From SLFT01 sp964493075 (lineage in GTDB: Bacteria; Hydrogenedentota; Hydrogenedentia; Hydrogenedentales; CAITNO01), in assembly GCA_964493075.1 (NCBI GenBank), contig CAZBNU010000093.1, forward strand, positions 1-14,520: a stretch of DNA of 14,520 nucleotides, written 5' to 3'. Shown piece by piece: positions 1 through 9,300 of the stretch (positions within the stretch are counted from its first letter, which is position 1; every line of letters starts with the position of its first letter). The notes below the pieces were generated by a model. The model was not told the DNA's origin and ran no database searches. It saw only the letters and a list, made by a program, of their open reading frames with translations. The position numbers and the translations under genes were made by a program.

Positions 1-181
1 CACCGCCGATGCCGACGGCCTTCCACGCAACTGCAGGACCACCCTCCGGCCATTCGCGAAGCAAACCCGTTTCAGGAAACACCCCGGTGCGGTCAACACC
101 GCGAAACTGCGGCGAGTCCGCCGCAAAAGCCGTATGCATTGCCGATAGTAAAATAAGAACTGCAATCCCTGACCTGTTCAT
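1..181 (-). CDS. Exported PQQ-like beta-propeller repeat protein, N-terminal fragment
   Basis: Only the first 60 codons lie in the window; the gene runs off the left edge. The start is ATG at 181-179, preceded by an AAGGAG ribosome site at 198-193. The product opens with a signal peptide (basic MNRSG, hydrophobic IAVLILLSAMHTAFA, likely cleavage after AFA). The mature start contains QFRGVDRTGVFPETGLLREW and then WPEGGPAVAWKAVGIG. In my knowledge this is the hallmark opening of exported PQQ-like (BamB/quinoprotein-dehydrogenase-like) WD-type propeller proteins common in Planctomycetes and Hydrogenedentes, usually 400-450 residues long. In that family most members are of unknown function, and the propeller need not bind PQQ. 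Here the location (periplasm or envelope) is supported, but the biochemical role is not. It is divergent from the giant gene to its right. Confidence 0.8.
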   Translation of the reverse strand, partial: MNRSGIAVLILLSAMHTAFAADSPQFRGVDRTGVFPETGLLREWPEGGPAVAWKAVGIGG

Positions 182-237
182 AAAAAAACTTTCTCCTTGG
201 TGATTCGACGGTAAACATCATTTCGTCTCGCGGCCCA

Positions 238-267
238 ATTTTACTCTAGCCACCATGACCGGCTCAA
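238..267 (-). promoter_or_regulatory. Candidate sigma70-type promoter for the propeller gene
   Basis: Read on the minus strand there is TTGAGC (267-262), an 18-base spacer, then TAAAAT (243-238). These match the TTGACA and TATAAT consensus at 4/6 and 5/6. The expected transcription start would leave a leader of about 50 bases before the ATG at 181. Found by eye only; no test for background frequency was possible. Confidence 0.35.
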
Positions 268-363
268 TGTGGTTTTGCGGACAGACAGCGGAATGACTTG
301 TATAAGGTGTTTAAAGCAAAGCAAACATACACAAATTCTTATGCATTTAGTATTATTATGTTC

Positions 364-391
364 TTTACAAACCTCTGTATACTTTCATTAT
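364..391 (+). promoter_or_regulatory. Candidate promoter for the giant surface protein gene
   Basis: TTTACA (364-369) matches the -35 consensus at 5/6. After 16 bases comes CATTAT (386-391), which matches the -10 consensus at 4/6. It lies about 105 bases before the ATG at 497. The surrounding sequence is so AT-rich that chance matches are likely, so this is a weak call. Confidence 0.2.
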
Positions 392-485
392 ATTTTTATT
401 TGTGATAGTTTGCCTTCATGTATATTGGGTTATCAGGTAATTAGATATCTGGGCCTGCATACTTTATAAATGGAAGCTTCGCAAC

Positions 486-490
486 AGGAG
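486..490 (+). promoter_or_regulatory. Ribosome binding site fixing the giant gene's start
   Basis: AGGAG lies six bases before the ATG at 497. The in-frame ATG at 470, nine codons earlier, has no comparable site. It would also add a charged, Gln-rich stretch (MEASQQEKH) in front of a normal signal peptide. This decides for the start at 497. Confidence 0.75.
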
Positions 491-496
491 AAACAT

Positions 497-3400
497 ATGC
501 AGAGCTTTTCCCGTACGTGTCAGTTTAAAATTATTGTAGGCATTGCAGCAGCGGTTTTTCTTTTCCGCGTGCTCCCGCCCGTTGTCAATGCAGATGAATT
601 GGGTACAAAGGCTGTATGGCAGTCACCTGATGGCTCCCTTTCAGCCATCGGAGGTGAATTGACGGTGTATGTTTCTCCGCCTGAGGCCATGGATGCGGGT
701 GTGCGATGGCGTGTGGATGGTGGAGACTGGCAGGACTTTAGTGTTGACGGCGTAAACATGTTGCTTGCCGAAGGCATACATATGGTTTCCTTCAAGTCCC
801 CTTCAGGTTGGAAACATCTTCCGGATCAGCAAGTGTTGGTATTGGAAACACCAACTGCCGATTCAAATATAATTGCAGCAAGTTTTGCTCCTGCACCCTC
901 CTTCCCTCTGGGGGCCATTCCTGATCAGTCTGTTTTGCAGGGGGACCGCCTGCAGTTTCATATAGTTGCTTCTGACAGTTCTCCCGCTCAAGGGTTGCAA
1001 TACAATGCTCAACCCTTGCCTACAGGCACAATTTCACTCGACACCACATCAAATCTTTTTACCTATACCGCCGCCGATGAAGACTGGTTGCCTTTTACAG
1101 TGACTTTTGGTGCCACAAACGGTTCTGTCACATCTCAGGAGGTAGTCATCAGCCCATTACCTGCCACCGCCGAAGTAAATCTGATCCATTCTGAACACAA
1201 TCTGCCAGACCCGTCTATGTATGTGATAATAGACGACACCGAGAATGTGGCTTCTGAAACTTTTAACTACCAGAACGTTAAGACGCGAAATATCAGCATA
1301 TCTGGATACACGCTTGTATTTGAAGCAGGAAATGCCAATCAACTTTACGAACTTCTCAATGCCCAGGAATCAACTTCTGACAGTGCCGGAGTTGTCACAA
1401 ACGGGAACATTAAAACCCTTTCGCTTTTTGCAGATACTATAATCATTCGCAGTCCGTTATGGTTGCCGGGTACAGAAGTTACTCTTTACGCCAGGGAACT
1501 TCGATTTGAGGGATCAAATGCCTCACTTGGTACCTATCCCCCGGGTCCGGAAACATTTCCGTCGCTCGCGCCAAACACAAGCAATCCCCCAAAGGGTGCC
1601 GACGGCCTTCCTGCCGGAAATATTACCTGCAATATTCAACGCTTTTATGCTGAGGGAACAACAAAACGTTTCCTCATGGAAGGCGGTAAGGGACAGAAAG
1701 GTGGTGCAGGCAGGACAGGTACACATGGCAGCAAAATGGAAGTGTTAGACCGCTATGGTACAGGAACTTGGCCTGGTAATGTGGTTTACGCAATAAATTA
1801 TTTAGACGATAGTCCAGATGGTAATCCTACCACCACAGGCGAATGGGGTAGTAAGCACTGGCCTAGTAATGGAGGTGACGCTATTGCCGACGGGATTCCC
1901 GGTATTGGGGGGCAAGGCGGTAATTTTTCGGCACCTACCAACTTAAAAACCTATGTACAAAACGGTGGCGGCTCTTCCGCAGAAGCAGGAACGCTCAGAA
2001 AAGGTGGTGATCCTGGTTCACCAAATCCGGCACACTGGGTGGAAACATATTGGTGGCATGTAGATAAAACGTACAAGCATACATCCAAGTCCGGTAAAGA
2101 TGTCCCGGCCCCATCGGCGGCGAAACCAGCAGGGGTTAATGGTACCTATGATGATTCGCTGGTATCCCTCTCCTGGCTGCACCCGGTACTGGCGCGCCAC
2201 ACCCTCGAATATGCCAAAGACGCTTACCTCTATGGTTATTTTGATGTCGCACACGCAACACTGACTTTATATACAAAATTTATTGATGCCTACCTTGAAC
2301 AGTATCCACAATTGCCAGAAGCGTTGCAGCAGTATGAGTATGACCTGATACAAATCCAGAACGAAATGCAGGAAATGGATTTCCGTCTTGCTGCCGGACT
2401 TGATTATTTTGGAAATCCTGCGGGCTGGACACCCATGCTCTCCTTTGAAGTAAATGCCACGGCCTACAGCCAGGAGATTGAAGCCGACCTGCCTATACTG
2501 TATCTTTCTTATTGGATATCAGAGGCAAAAGCCGCCCTTACAGATAAAATAAGTAGTTTATCAACAACAATAAATAATGCAAGAGAAGAACAGGCAACAT
2601 TACAGGATCAGTTTAACAAGTTACTTCCGGTTGTGGGTGATTTGATGACCGATATTACAAATGTGGATTCAACACTGCACACACTGCATGGAGAATTGAA
2701 AGACCTTGAGGATAGATTAAAAGTAGAAGCCGAGTTTTTGTCTGATCTGGCGATAGGCCTGCATATTCTCGCAGGCGTTTTGAAGGTGGTTCCCGTCTAT
2801 CAGCCAGAGTTGGGTGCAGCAGGGGATGTCATAGATATCAGTACCACGCTTGCAGTTGATTACGATCCCACTAATCCGGTAGGCAGCCTCAGCGAAGGGG
2901 CAAGCCTGTGCGGTAGTTTCAATCCCACCGATTACCAGAAAACGACCCAAAAATTGGGAGATGCCTATGGAAATGCAAGCGCCAACCCTGACATTTCCAC
3001 CCTGATGCCGCTTATGCAGGCAATGACAAAACAGTTGCAACCACTGAAGAGTTCCATTCAGCAGGCGCGTGCACCACAGAATCAGGTGGACTCGATCCTT
3101 ACGAAACTGGAGAATTCAGACCCGCAATTCAAGGATATCGTTGGGAAAATCCGGGCTTTCAATAAACAAAAGATGAAATTTGCGGCAGATTTGTTTTCTG
3201 TTTTGCAGTCTTTAACTGCATTAAGCAATCAAATGGTACAAAACACGTTGCTCATAAACACCTGTGAAGAACAGGTCAACAGTACACGCGAAAAGATAAG
3301 CCCGGTGGTTTTCGCCTATGTAGGTGCAATGCGCCAACGTACCCAGACCCGCCTGTTGGGTTACCAGTACCAGATGGCAAAGGCCTATGAATATCGAACC

Positions 3401-6211
3401 TTGAATCCTTATACCGGAACCATGAATTTGACCGAGGTGTTTGATCAATGTGCAGCATTTCTGCAGAACGATGTTGGTGATACGCTTACAGAAGACCAGA
3501 TTAATACCCTCAAAGCAGTCTATGAAGAAGACCTGCTGACAATATCAAGGGATATTTACAATGTCTTGGATACCAGACCGCCGGAACAGCAGATTCGAAC
3601 TACATTTTCCTTGTCACAGGACAGGCTGGAACAACTGAATATCAGTATTGAGGGCGACCCACTCGATTTGAATCTCGCGGAAGAAGCGGGTATCGGCGTT
3701 AACGAAGAAGACCTGCGTATTGTTGATCTGAAAATTGCACGCGACCAGGAAAACAACCCTCTCGTTCAACTGGATTACGGCGGTGTTACCCCGAAATATC
3801 CCATCATCCTCGATATTGAATATCTCTATTCTTCGGATAATATACGGATTGCTTCCGAAGGGAAAACATACCGGTTCAGTTACCTCAGGGATGCGAAGTC
3901 CAACAATATAGTATGGCAATCCCGATGCACCATTAATTTAAATGCAAATGGAAATGAAGAAATCTCAGTTACCGAATCACAACCCAGTGCAGACCAGAAT
4001 TCACTGTTGGAGTACTTGCTGACTGAAAATGGCCAGAACGGAAATATTCCCCTGGAAGAATATTCAAGGCCTGCTGCTTTTGCCGACCTGGAAGTGCGGG
4101 TTACCAACAGGCAAAGCGGCGGTATGCCCGCACCAAATATCACTGTCAAACGTCTTGACCTGGAATTGGGCTACAACTACCACCACAGAGACGATACCCT
4201 GAAAGACCTGTGGGTACGCACAGACAATGATCTCCAGCCGGTATTGCATGTCACTCCTGCTGACCACAACAGCGCTTCGGATGGGCAAGGAAACTTTCAT
4301 CGTACATACTCCTACATCAGTGTTGCGACCGACGTTACGGTTGAGGCTCCGGAACACTATGGCGACTGGCAGTTTGGACACTGGCTGGATGCAGTCAGCG
4401 GAACTGCTTATGATAATTCAGCTGTAACTGTCCCAATGGATCGCAACCGGGCGCTTATTGCCAAATACAACCTGCCACTGGCAGAACTGCAGCCTCAGGC
4501 GCCTCAGATAATGACCGTTAACGGGCAATCTGCCCTTGAGAAAACTACCATTACTACTGGTTGGCTGGACTGTCATATTAAGGGTACATTACGAGGATAT
4601 GTTTCGGATATCCTCCTGAATGGTGAAAGTATCGGACATACTGCTTATAATCCAGACTGGGAAACTAATGTCAGGCTTGCGCAGGATGCAGCGCACACAT
4701 TCAGTTTCACAGCCGTAAATTCAAATGGTGTTGAAAGTGTTCCAACAGTAATTACAGTAATGCACGACAGCACTCTGGACAGTGACGGGGACAGTATCCC
4801 CGATTATCAGGATGCATATGTCGGTGAAAATCCCGCCGATGGCGTAGACCCGACCTGCCCCGAAGGTGCGCTCCAACTGATAAGCCCGCCACAGGGCGCA
4901 CGGTACCTTTTTTCGGAAGATGAGCCTGCACTGATACCGATGGTTGTGGTTGCGGAAAATACGTGTGAAGCCAACACCACTAATGTGGACCTTATTGTTG
5001 ATGGAATGCTATCAGACTCACTCGACACAGCTCCGTACTCGTGGACGCTTCCTGATATCCATGCCTTTGACGGGTCCTATATAAACCTGCGTGCAGAGGC
5101 AGATCGCAAATACGGTTTTGATAGAATGGTATCCGATAGTCGCTATGTCAAACTGATTCATGTGGCACATGATCGTCTTGATGCAGATAGTAACGGGCTC
5201 ATTGATAAGCCTTATGACTGGCTCTGGTTTTCCGGGGACACATGGTACGGTTCCAATTATAATGAGTCCAGTGATTCATGGAGTACATCAGCAGCGACAT
5301 TTTGGAATGCTAACGAAGGAACTGAGGGTAGTATCTATGTACCCCTGGAATCCGCCCTTGAAGAAAGTTGCAGTGCTGTAATTGTTGCTCCACGATCACT
5401 TGCTTCAGAAAATGAATCCGTAGTATTAATAGCACGTATGTCAACATCTCTTGACGAACTGGTTGATGGGGGCCGTTATGCATATTCCCCACCGGTAATG
5501 CTTGTACAAAACGGCCAGTATATTGCCATTTCTGTGTTGCTTTTAACGGATGGAGAAACCAACTGGGTTCCAATGCCAGAGGAAAGGCTTGTGAACAACC
5601 CGGTTCACCTTCAGATAGAAGGCCTGGCATTTGAAAAACAAATGCAGACGTACCTTGCTTTTTGTACCCTTCCAATAGTTCCCGTTGAATCAGAAACAGG
5701 TGTTGTGCTCCAGAAAGATGCCAGTTCCTGGGACACGGAAACTTCAACTACCGTAAACAGTAACATGGAACAGGGGAAGACAGAAGTGCTTGTTACACGC
5801 TCTGCAGTTTATGCACCAACAATTAAAAAACAGACCATGGAAGAAGGCGAAGCTGCTGAGGGAGAAGAAATCGAAGGTGAAGAAAGTCTGGACACTATTG
5901 CGCAGGAACTGCTGGAACAATTTTCTGAGGCAGACAGTAACGGAGACAATTATCTGAGTCTTGAAGAGGCAAGAACGGTTAGTTCTTCCCTTACAGAATC
6001 CCAGTTCGATGCACTTGATGTTGACGGTGATGGATTGCTAAATCGTGAAGAACTGCTTTCAGCGTCTGGTGCGGAAAACAGCGGATGTGGTTGCTGCAAC
6101 AATAATTGTGCAACGCAATCAGACTGCAAACGCTATCTCGGTGATTGGCTGCTTATCGGATTGAGTTTATTGACACTTGTGTCTTTGACAAAACGTTATA
6201 AACAGGTGTGA
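497..6211 (+). CDS. Giant exported multidomain protein with EF-hands and a Cys-rich C-terminal anchor
   Basis: 1904 residues; no specific function recognised. Domains seen, in order: signal peptide 1-33 (cleavage near VNA/DE); a PEGA-like beta segment, about 50-130; a putative-Ig/cadherin-like domain opening IPDQSVLQGDRLQF, about 140-220; a strand-rich stretch turning Gly-rich (about 365-515, with GGKGQKGGAGRTGTHG), reminiscent of a beta-helix or collagen-like turn stack; a long all-helical region about 560-1030 with two coiled-coil blocks (about 675-750 and 837-935); beta domains including an InlB-B-repeat-like unit near 1279-1330; a thrombospondin-type-3-like calcium motif DSDGDSIPDYQDA (1428-1440); a Glu/Gly linker; two canonical EF-hand loops (DSNGDNYLSLEE from 1813, DVDGDGLLNREE from 1841); then GCGCC, a transmembrane helix and KRYKQV. 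By inference it is a calcium-stabilised surface protein anchored or sorted through its C-terminus. Base composition is lower in GC than its neighbours. Confidence 0.85.
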   Translation: MQSFSRTCQFKIIVGIAAAVFLFRVLPPVVNADELGTKAVWQSPDGSLSAIGGELTVYVSPPEAMDAGVRWRVDGGDWQDFSVDGVNMLLAEGIHMVSFKSPSGWKHLPDQQVLVLETPTADSNIIAASFAPAPSFPLGAIPDQSVLQGDRLQFHIVASDSSPAQGLQYNAQPLPTGTISLDTTSNLFTYTAADEDWLPFTVTFGATNGSVTSQEVVISPLPATAEVNLIHSEHNLPDPSMYVIIDDTENVASETFNYQNVKTRNISISGYTLVFEAGNANQLYELLNAQESTSDSAGVVTNGNIKTLSLFADTIIIRSPLWLPGTEVTLYARELRFEGSNASLGTYPPGPETFPSLAPNTSNPPKGADGLPAGNITCNIQRFYAEGTTKRFLMEGGKGQKGGAGRTGTHGSKMEVLDRYGTGTWPGNVVYAINYLDDSPDGNPTTTGEWGSKHWPSNGGDAIADGIPGIGGQGGNFSAPTNLKTYVQNGGGSSAEAGTLRKGGDPGSPNPAHWVETYWWHVDKTYKHTSKSGKDVPAPSAAKPAGVNGTYDDSLVSLSWLHPVLARHTLEYAKDAYLYGYFDVAHATLTLYTKFIDAYLEQYPQLPEALQQYEYDLIQIQNEMQEMDFRLAAGLDYFGNPAGWTPMLSFEVNATAYSQEIEADLPILYLSYWISEAKAALTDKISSLSTTINNAREEQATLQDQFNKLLPVVGDLMTDITNVDSTLHTLHGELKDLEDRLKVEAEFLSDLAIGLHILAGVLKVVPVYQPELGAAGDVIDISTTLAVDYDPTNPVGSLSEGASLCGSFNPTDYQKTTQKLGDAYGNASANPDISTLMPLMQAMTKQLQPLKSSIQQARAPQNQVDSILTKLENSDPQFKDIVGKIRAFNKQKMKFAADLFSVLQSLTALSNQMVQNTLLINTCEEQVNSTREKISPVVFAYVGAMRQRTQTRLLGYQYQMAKAYEYRTLNPYTGTMNLTEVFDQCAAFLQNDVGDTLTEDQINTLKAVYEEDLLTISRDIYNVLDTRPPEQQIRTTFSLSQDRLEQLNISIEGDPLDLNLAEEAGIGVNEEDLRIVDLKIARDQENNPLVQLDYGGVTPKYPIILDIEYLYSSDNIRIASEGKTYRFSYLRDAKSNNIVWQSRCTINLNANGNEEISVTESQPSADQNSLLEYLLTENGQNGNIPLEEYSRPAAFADLEVRVTNRQSGGMPAPNITVKRLDLELGYNYHHRDDTLKDLWVRTDNDLQPVLHVTPADHNSASDGQGNFHRTYSYISVATDVTVEAPEHYGDWQFGHWLDAVSGTAYDNSAVTVPMDRNRALIAKYNLPLAELQPQAPQIMTVNGQSALEKTTITTGWLDCHIKGTLRGYVSDILLNGESIGHTAYNPDWETNVRLAQDAAHTFSFTAVNSNGVESVPTVITVMHDSTLDSDGDSIPDYQDAYVGENPADGVDPTCPEGALQLISPPQGARYLFSEDEPALIPMVVVAENTCEANTTNVDLIVDGMLSDSLDTAPYSWTLPDIHAFDGSYINLRAEADRKYGFDRMVSDSRYVKLIHVAHDRLDADSNGLIDKPYDWLWFSGDTWYGSNYNESSDSWSTSAATFWNANEGTEGSIYVPLESALEESCSAVIVAPRSLASENESVVLIARMSTSLDELVDGGRYAYSPPVMLVQNGQYIAISVLLLTDGETNWVPMPEERLVNNPVHLQIEGLAFEKQMQTYLAFCTLPIVPVESETGVVLQKDASSWDTETSTTVNSNMEQGKTEVLVTRSAVYAPTIKKQTMEEGEAAEGEEIEGEESLDTIAQELLEQFSEADSNGDNYLSLEEARTVSSSLTESQFDALDVDGDGLLNREELLSASGAENSGCGCCNNNCATQSDCKRYLGDWLLIGLSLLTLVSLTKRYKQV

Positions 6212-6335
6212 ATCCCCCATCTTTCATCCTTGTACAACTTCTTGGTTCCTCCGTAGTGCAATTGTTATCATTACAGTTTCAGAATTCTTTTTCTACCCTC
6301 TGCTCTTGTCGTAACCCAATTCGGAGTACGTACCC

Positions 6336-9300
6336 ATGAATACTCATTTTAGATTGAATGCCTCTGTTGTTCTATTGTGCTTGTGCTTTGGAACTGTGGC
6401 TGCCGGAGCAGAAGCGCCAACGCCTGTTCTCTGGTCCATAGGCGAGGCGGATAACAACACGAAAGAGTTGCTGCATGGACCGGGCGGTTATAGCGCCTAC
6501 CGGATGGACGGCCTGTATTGCGTCGGCCTTTCGGACTCAAAGACTGACTGGCCCTATGTGCATCCGGGACCTGGAGACGGTTGGGCGGGCAGCAGGCCCC
6601 ATACGTTTACGGTGGTCTTTTATCTTACCGCCCTTGCGCCGGAAGGCACGTGCCGCCTAACGCTGGACTTTGTTGATGTACACGGCTCGAACCCGCCCAT
6701 GCTGAAAATTGATGTGAACGGCAACCTCTACGACCGGCGTACGGAAAAAGGGTCGGGGTCAGATGATTCGGTATTCGGCGCACCGTCCAGAGGCAAGGAA
6801 GATTTTGTTAAACTCAGTTTTCCAACTTCTCTTCTGCGTTCCGGAGAAAATTCGATCAGCATTACCACAACGACCGGCAGCTGGATTCTCTACGACTATG
6901 TTTCCTTTGAAGCGCCCGAAGGAACGGCGCTGTCAACGGATCCGCCAGCCACGTTTCATATAAGCGAACCGGTCGCCAAGCCATTGTTGAAGGAACAGGA
7001 CGGCAAACTCTGGCAGGTAGTGCGCATCCCTGTTCGCTACTTCGGGAAACCCTGTAACGGCACGGTAATAATTGGTGATGGTGCAGAGCAGGCCGTGGAA
7101 TTGTCGAAAAGTGTGCAGGCAGTGGAAGTGTTGGCGCCCGCTGTGGAACAGGACACGGAAGTGCAGGTGACCCTTCATGCGGGTGACCTGTCGGCGCAGG
7201 CAACGGCGTTGCTGCAACCGGTACGCCAGTTCACAGTCTACCTCATGCCCCACACCCACCTGGATATCGGCTACACGCATCTGCAAAGCGATGTGGAAGC
7301 CATGCAGTGGCAGCATATTGATACAGCGCTGGGTCTCATCGAAAAAACAAAGGACTACCCGGACGGTTCCCGCTTCAAGTGGCTGCCGGAAGGATTGTGG
7401 GCGGTAGACAGTTATCTGCAGCGCGCCACACCGGAAAAGCGCGAAGCCTTTTTGAACGCGGTGAACGCGGGTTCCATAGGCCTGGACGCGCTGTATGGCA
7501 ACGAACTGACCGCGCTGTGCCGTCCCGAGGAACTGGTGGAACTTACCGGGTATGCGCGCAGGCTGACGCGGGAGACGGGCGTGACCATAGACACCGCCAT
7601 GATCTCCGATGTGCCGGGCTATACCTGGGGACTGATCCCGGTGCTGGCGCAAAGCGGCGTGAAGTATATGTCCATCGGACCGAATGCGGGACATCGCATC
7701 GGGTTCACCCTGAAAGCCTGGGGCGACAAACCCTTCTACTGGGTGTCGCCTTCGGGACAGGAAGAAGTGCTCTGCTGGATGGTGGGTAAGGCCTATTCCT
7801 GGTTCCACTCCGGAAAAATGACGGACGGCTGGCGGATTGTGGACTACCTCTCCGAGTTGGACGCGGCGGACTTCCCCTATGATATTGTTCATGTGCGGTA
7901 CAACATTGGCGGAGACAACGGCCCGCCTGATCCGGACCTTCCGGATGTGGTTCGCGCCTGGAATGCCGAGTATGCGTGGCCGAAACTGGTGCTGGCGACG
8001 CCCCGCGAAGCCTTTGAAACCTTTGAACAACGGTACGGCGAGCAGGTGCCCCGGGTGACCGGTGATTTCACACCTTACTGGGAAGATGGCGCTGCTTCGT
8101 CCGCACTGGAAACGGCCATCAACCGGGAAGCGGCGGAACGCATTGTGCAGGCACAGACCCTGTGGAGCATGTTGCGTCCCGACGCCTATCCGGCAGCAGA
8201 GTTTCAGGCGGCATGGCGCGAGGTCATCCTGTACGATGAACATACCTGGGGCGCGCACAACAGCATCAGTGCACCGGAAAGTGATTTTGCTTTGGGGCAA
8301 TGGGCCATCAAACAGGCCTTCGCCCTGGAAGCAGACAAGCAATCCCGTGCGTTGCTGGCTCGTGCGACCGCGCCNNNNNNNNNNNNNNNNNNNNNNNNNN
8401 NNNNNNNNNNNNNNNNNNNNNNNNNNNNNNNNNNNNNNNNNNNNNNNNNNNNNNNNNNNNNNNNNNNNNNNNNNTTGGTGTCCGTGGAAATTGACCCGGC
8501 AACAGGCGCGATCAGCAGTCTGCAGGCAGCAAACGTGGAGACGAATATGGCGGGCAACCCCGGCCTGAACGATTACCTGTATGTGGCTGGTCGCAAACCC
8601 GACGCGCCACAACGCAACGGCGCACCCCGGATTTCTGTGAAGGAATCGGGGCCGCTGGTGGCATCGCTGCTCATTGAGTCCGATGCGCCGGGCTGCAACG
8701 CCCTGACCCGTGAAGTGCGCCTTGTGGCCGGGCTGGACCATGTGGAAATCGTGGATACGCTGGACAAGGAAAAGGTGTACGAGAAGGAGGCAGTGCATAT
8801 TGCCTTCCCATTCAATGTGCCGGACGGTGTGGTACGCATGGACATCCCCTTTGCCGTGGCGCGTCCGGAAGAGGATCAGATGGCAGGCGCCTGCAAGAAC
8901 TATTTCACCGTGCAACGATGGGTGGATGTGTCCAATGAAGACTTCGGCGTGACCTGGGCCACCATAGACACCCCGCTGGTGCAGGTGGGCGGCATCACCA
9001 ACGATCCTACTGTGTACGGCTGGATTGAGACGCTTGAACCGTCCACAACACTCATCGCCTATGTGATGAACAACTACTGGGAGACGAACTACAAGGCGTC
9101 CCAGGAGGGGATCACTGTATTCCGGTATGCGCTGCGTCCGCACCGGGAAGGCTATGACGCCGTCGCCTCACAACGCTTTGGCGTTGACCAGAGCCAGCCG
9201 TTGATTGCTGTGGCGACAAACACCGCCAGCGACCTTCCGGAACCGGACATAAGCCTGACACCGGAAACGGTTATTGTTGTTGGGGTAAAACCGAGTGACG

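Larger units (their letters stand above)
182..496. other. Divergent AT-rich intergenic region
   Basis: This stretch of about 315 bases separates the minus-strand propeller gene from the plus-strand giant gene. The right part (about 300-470) is strongly AT-rich and carries runs of T and A. The region must hold both promoters; candidates are given separately. A 66-codon open frame at 269-469 has no recognisable product and ends next to the giant gene, so I do not call it. I see no tRNA, riboswitch or clear operator palindrome here. Confidence 0.6.

Noticed and set aside
15..26. The 12-mer cgacggccttcc near position 17 recurs near 1600
   Set aside because: A single short match between two unrelated coding regions in different orientations; coincidence is sufficient.
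269..469. 66-codon frame before the giant gene
   Set aside because: No ribosome site, no recognisable product, and it lies in the AT-rich promoter region.
470..496. Upstream ATG at 470 as the start of the giant protein
   Set aside because: There is no good ribosome site, and it would place a charged extension before a normal signal peptide. The ATG at 497 has AGGAG six bases upstream.
6933..9143. 736-codon open frame on the minus strand opposite the GH38 gene
   Set aside because: It spans the N gap, lies entirely antisense to a well-supported GH38 protein, and its translation is rich in His, Arg and Cys with no recognisable domain. This is a typical codon-bias shadow of a GC-rich gene.
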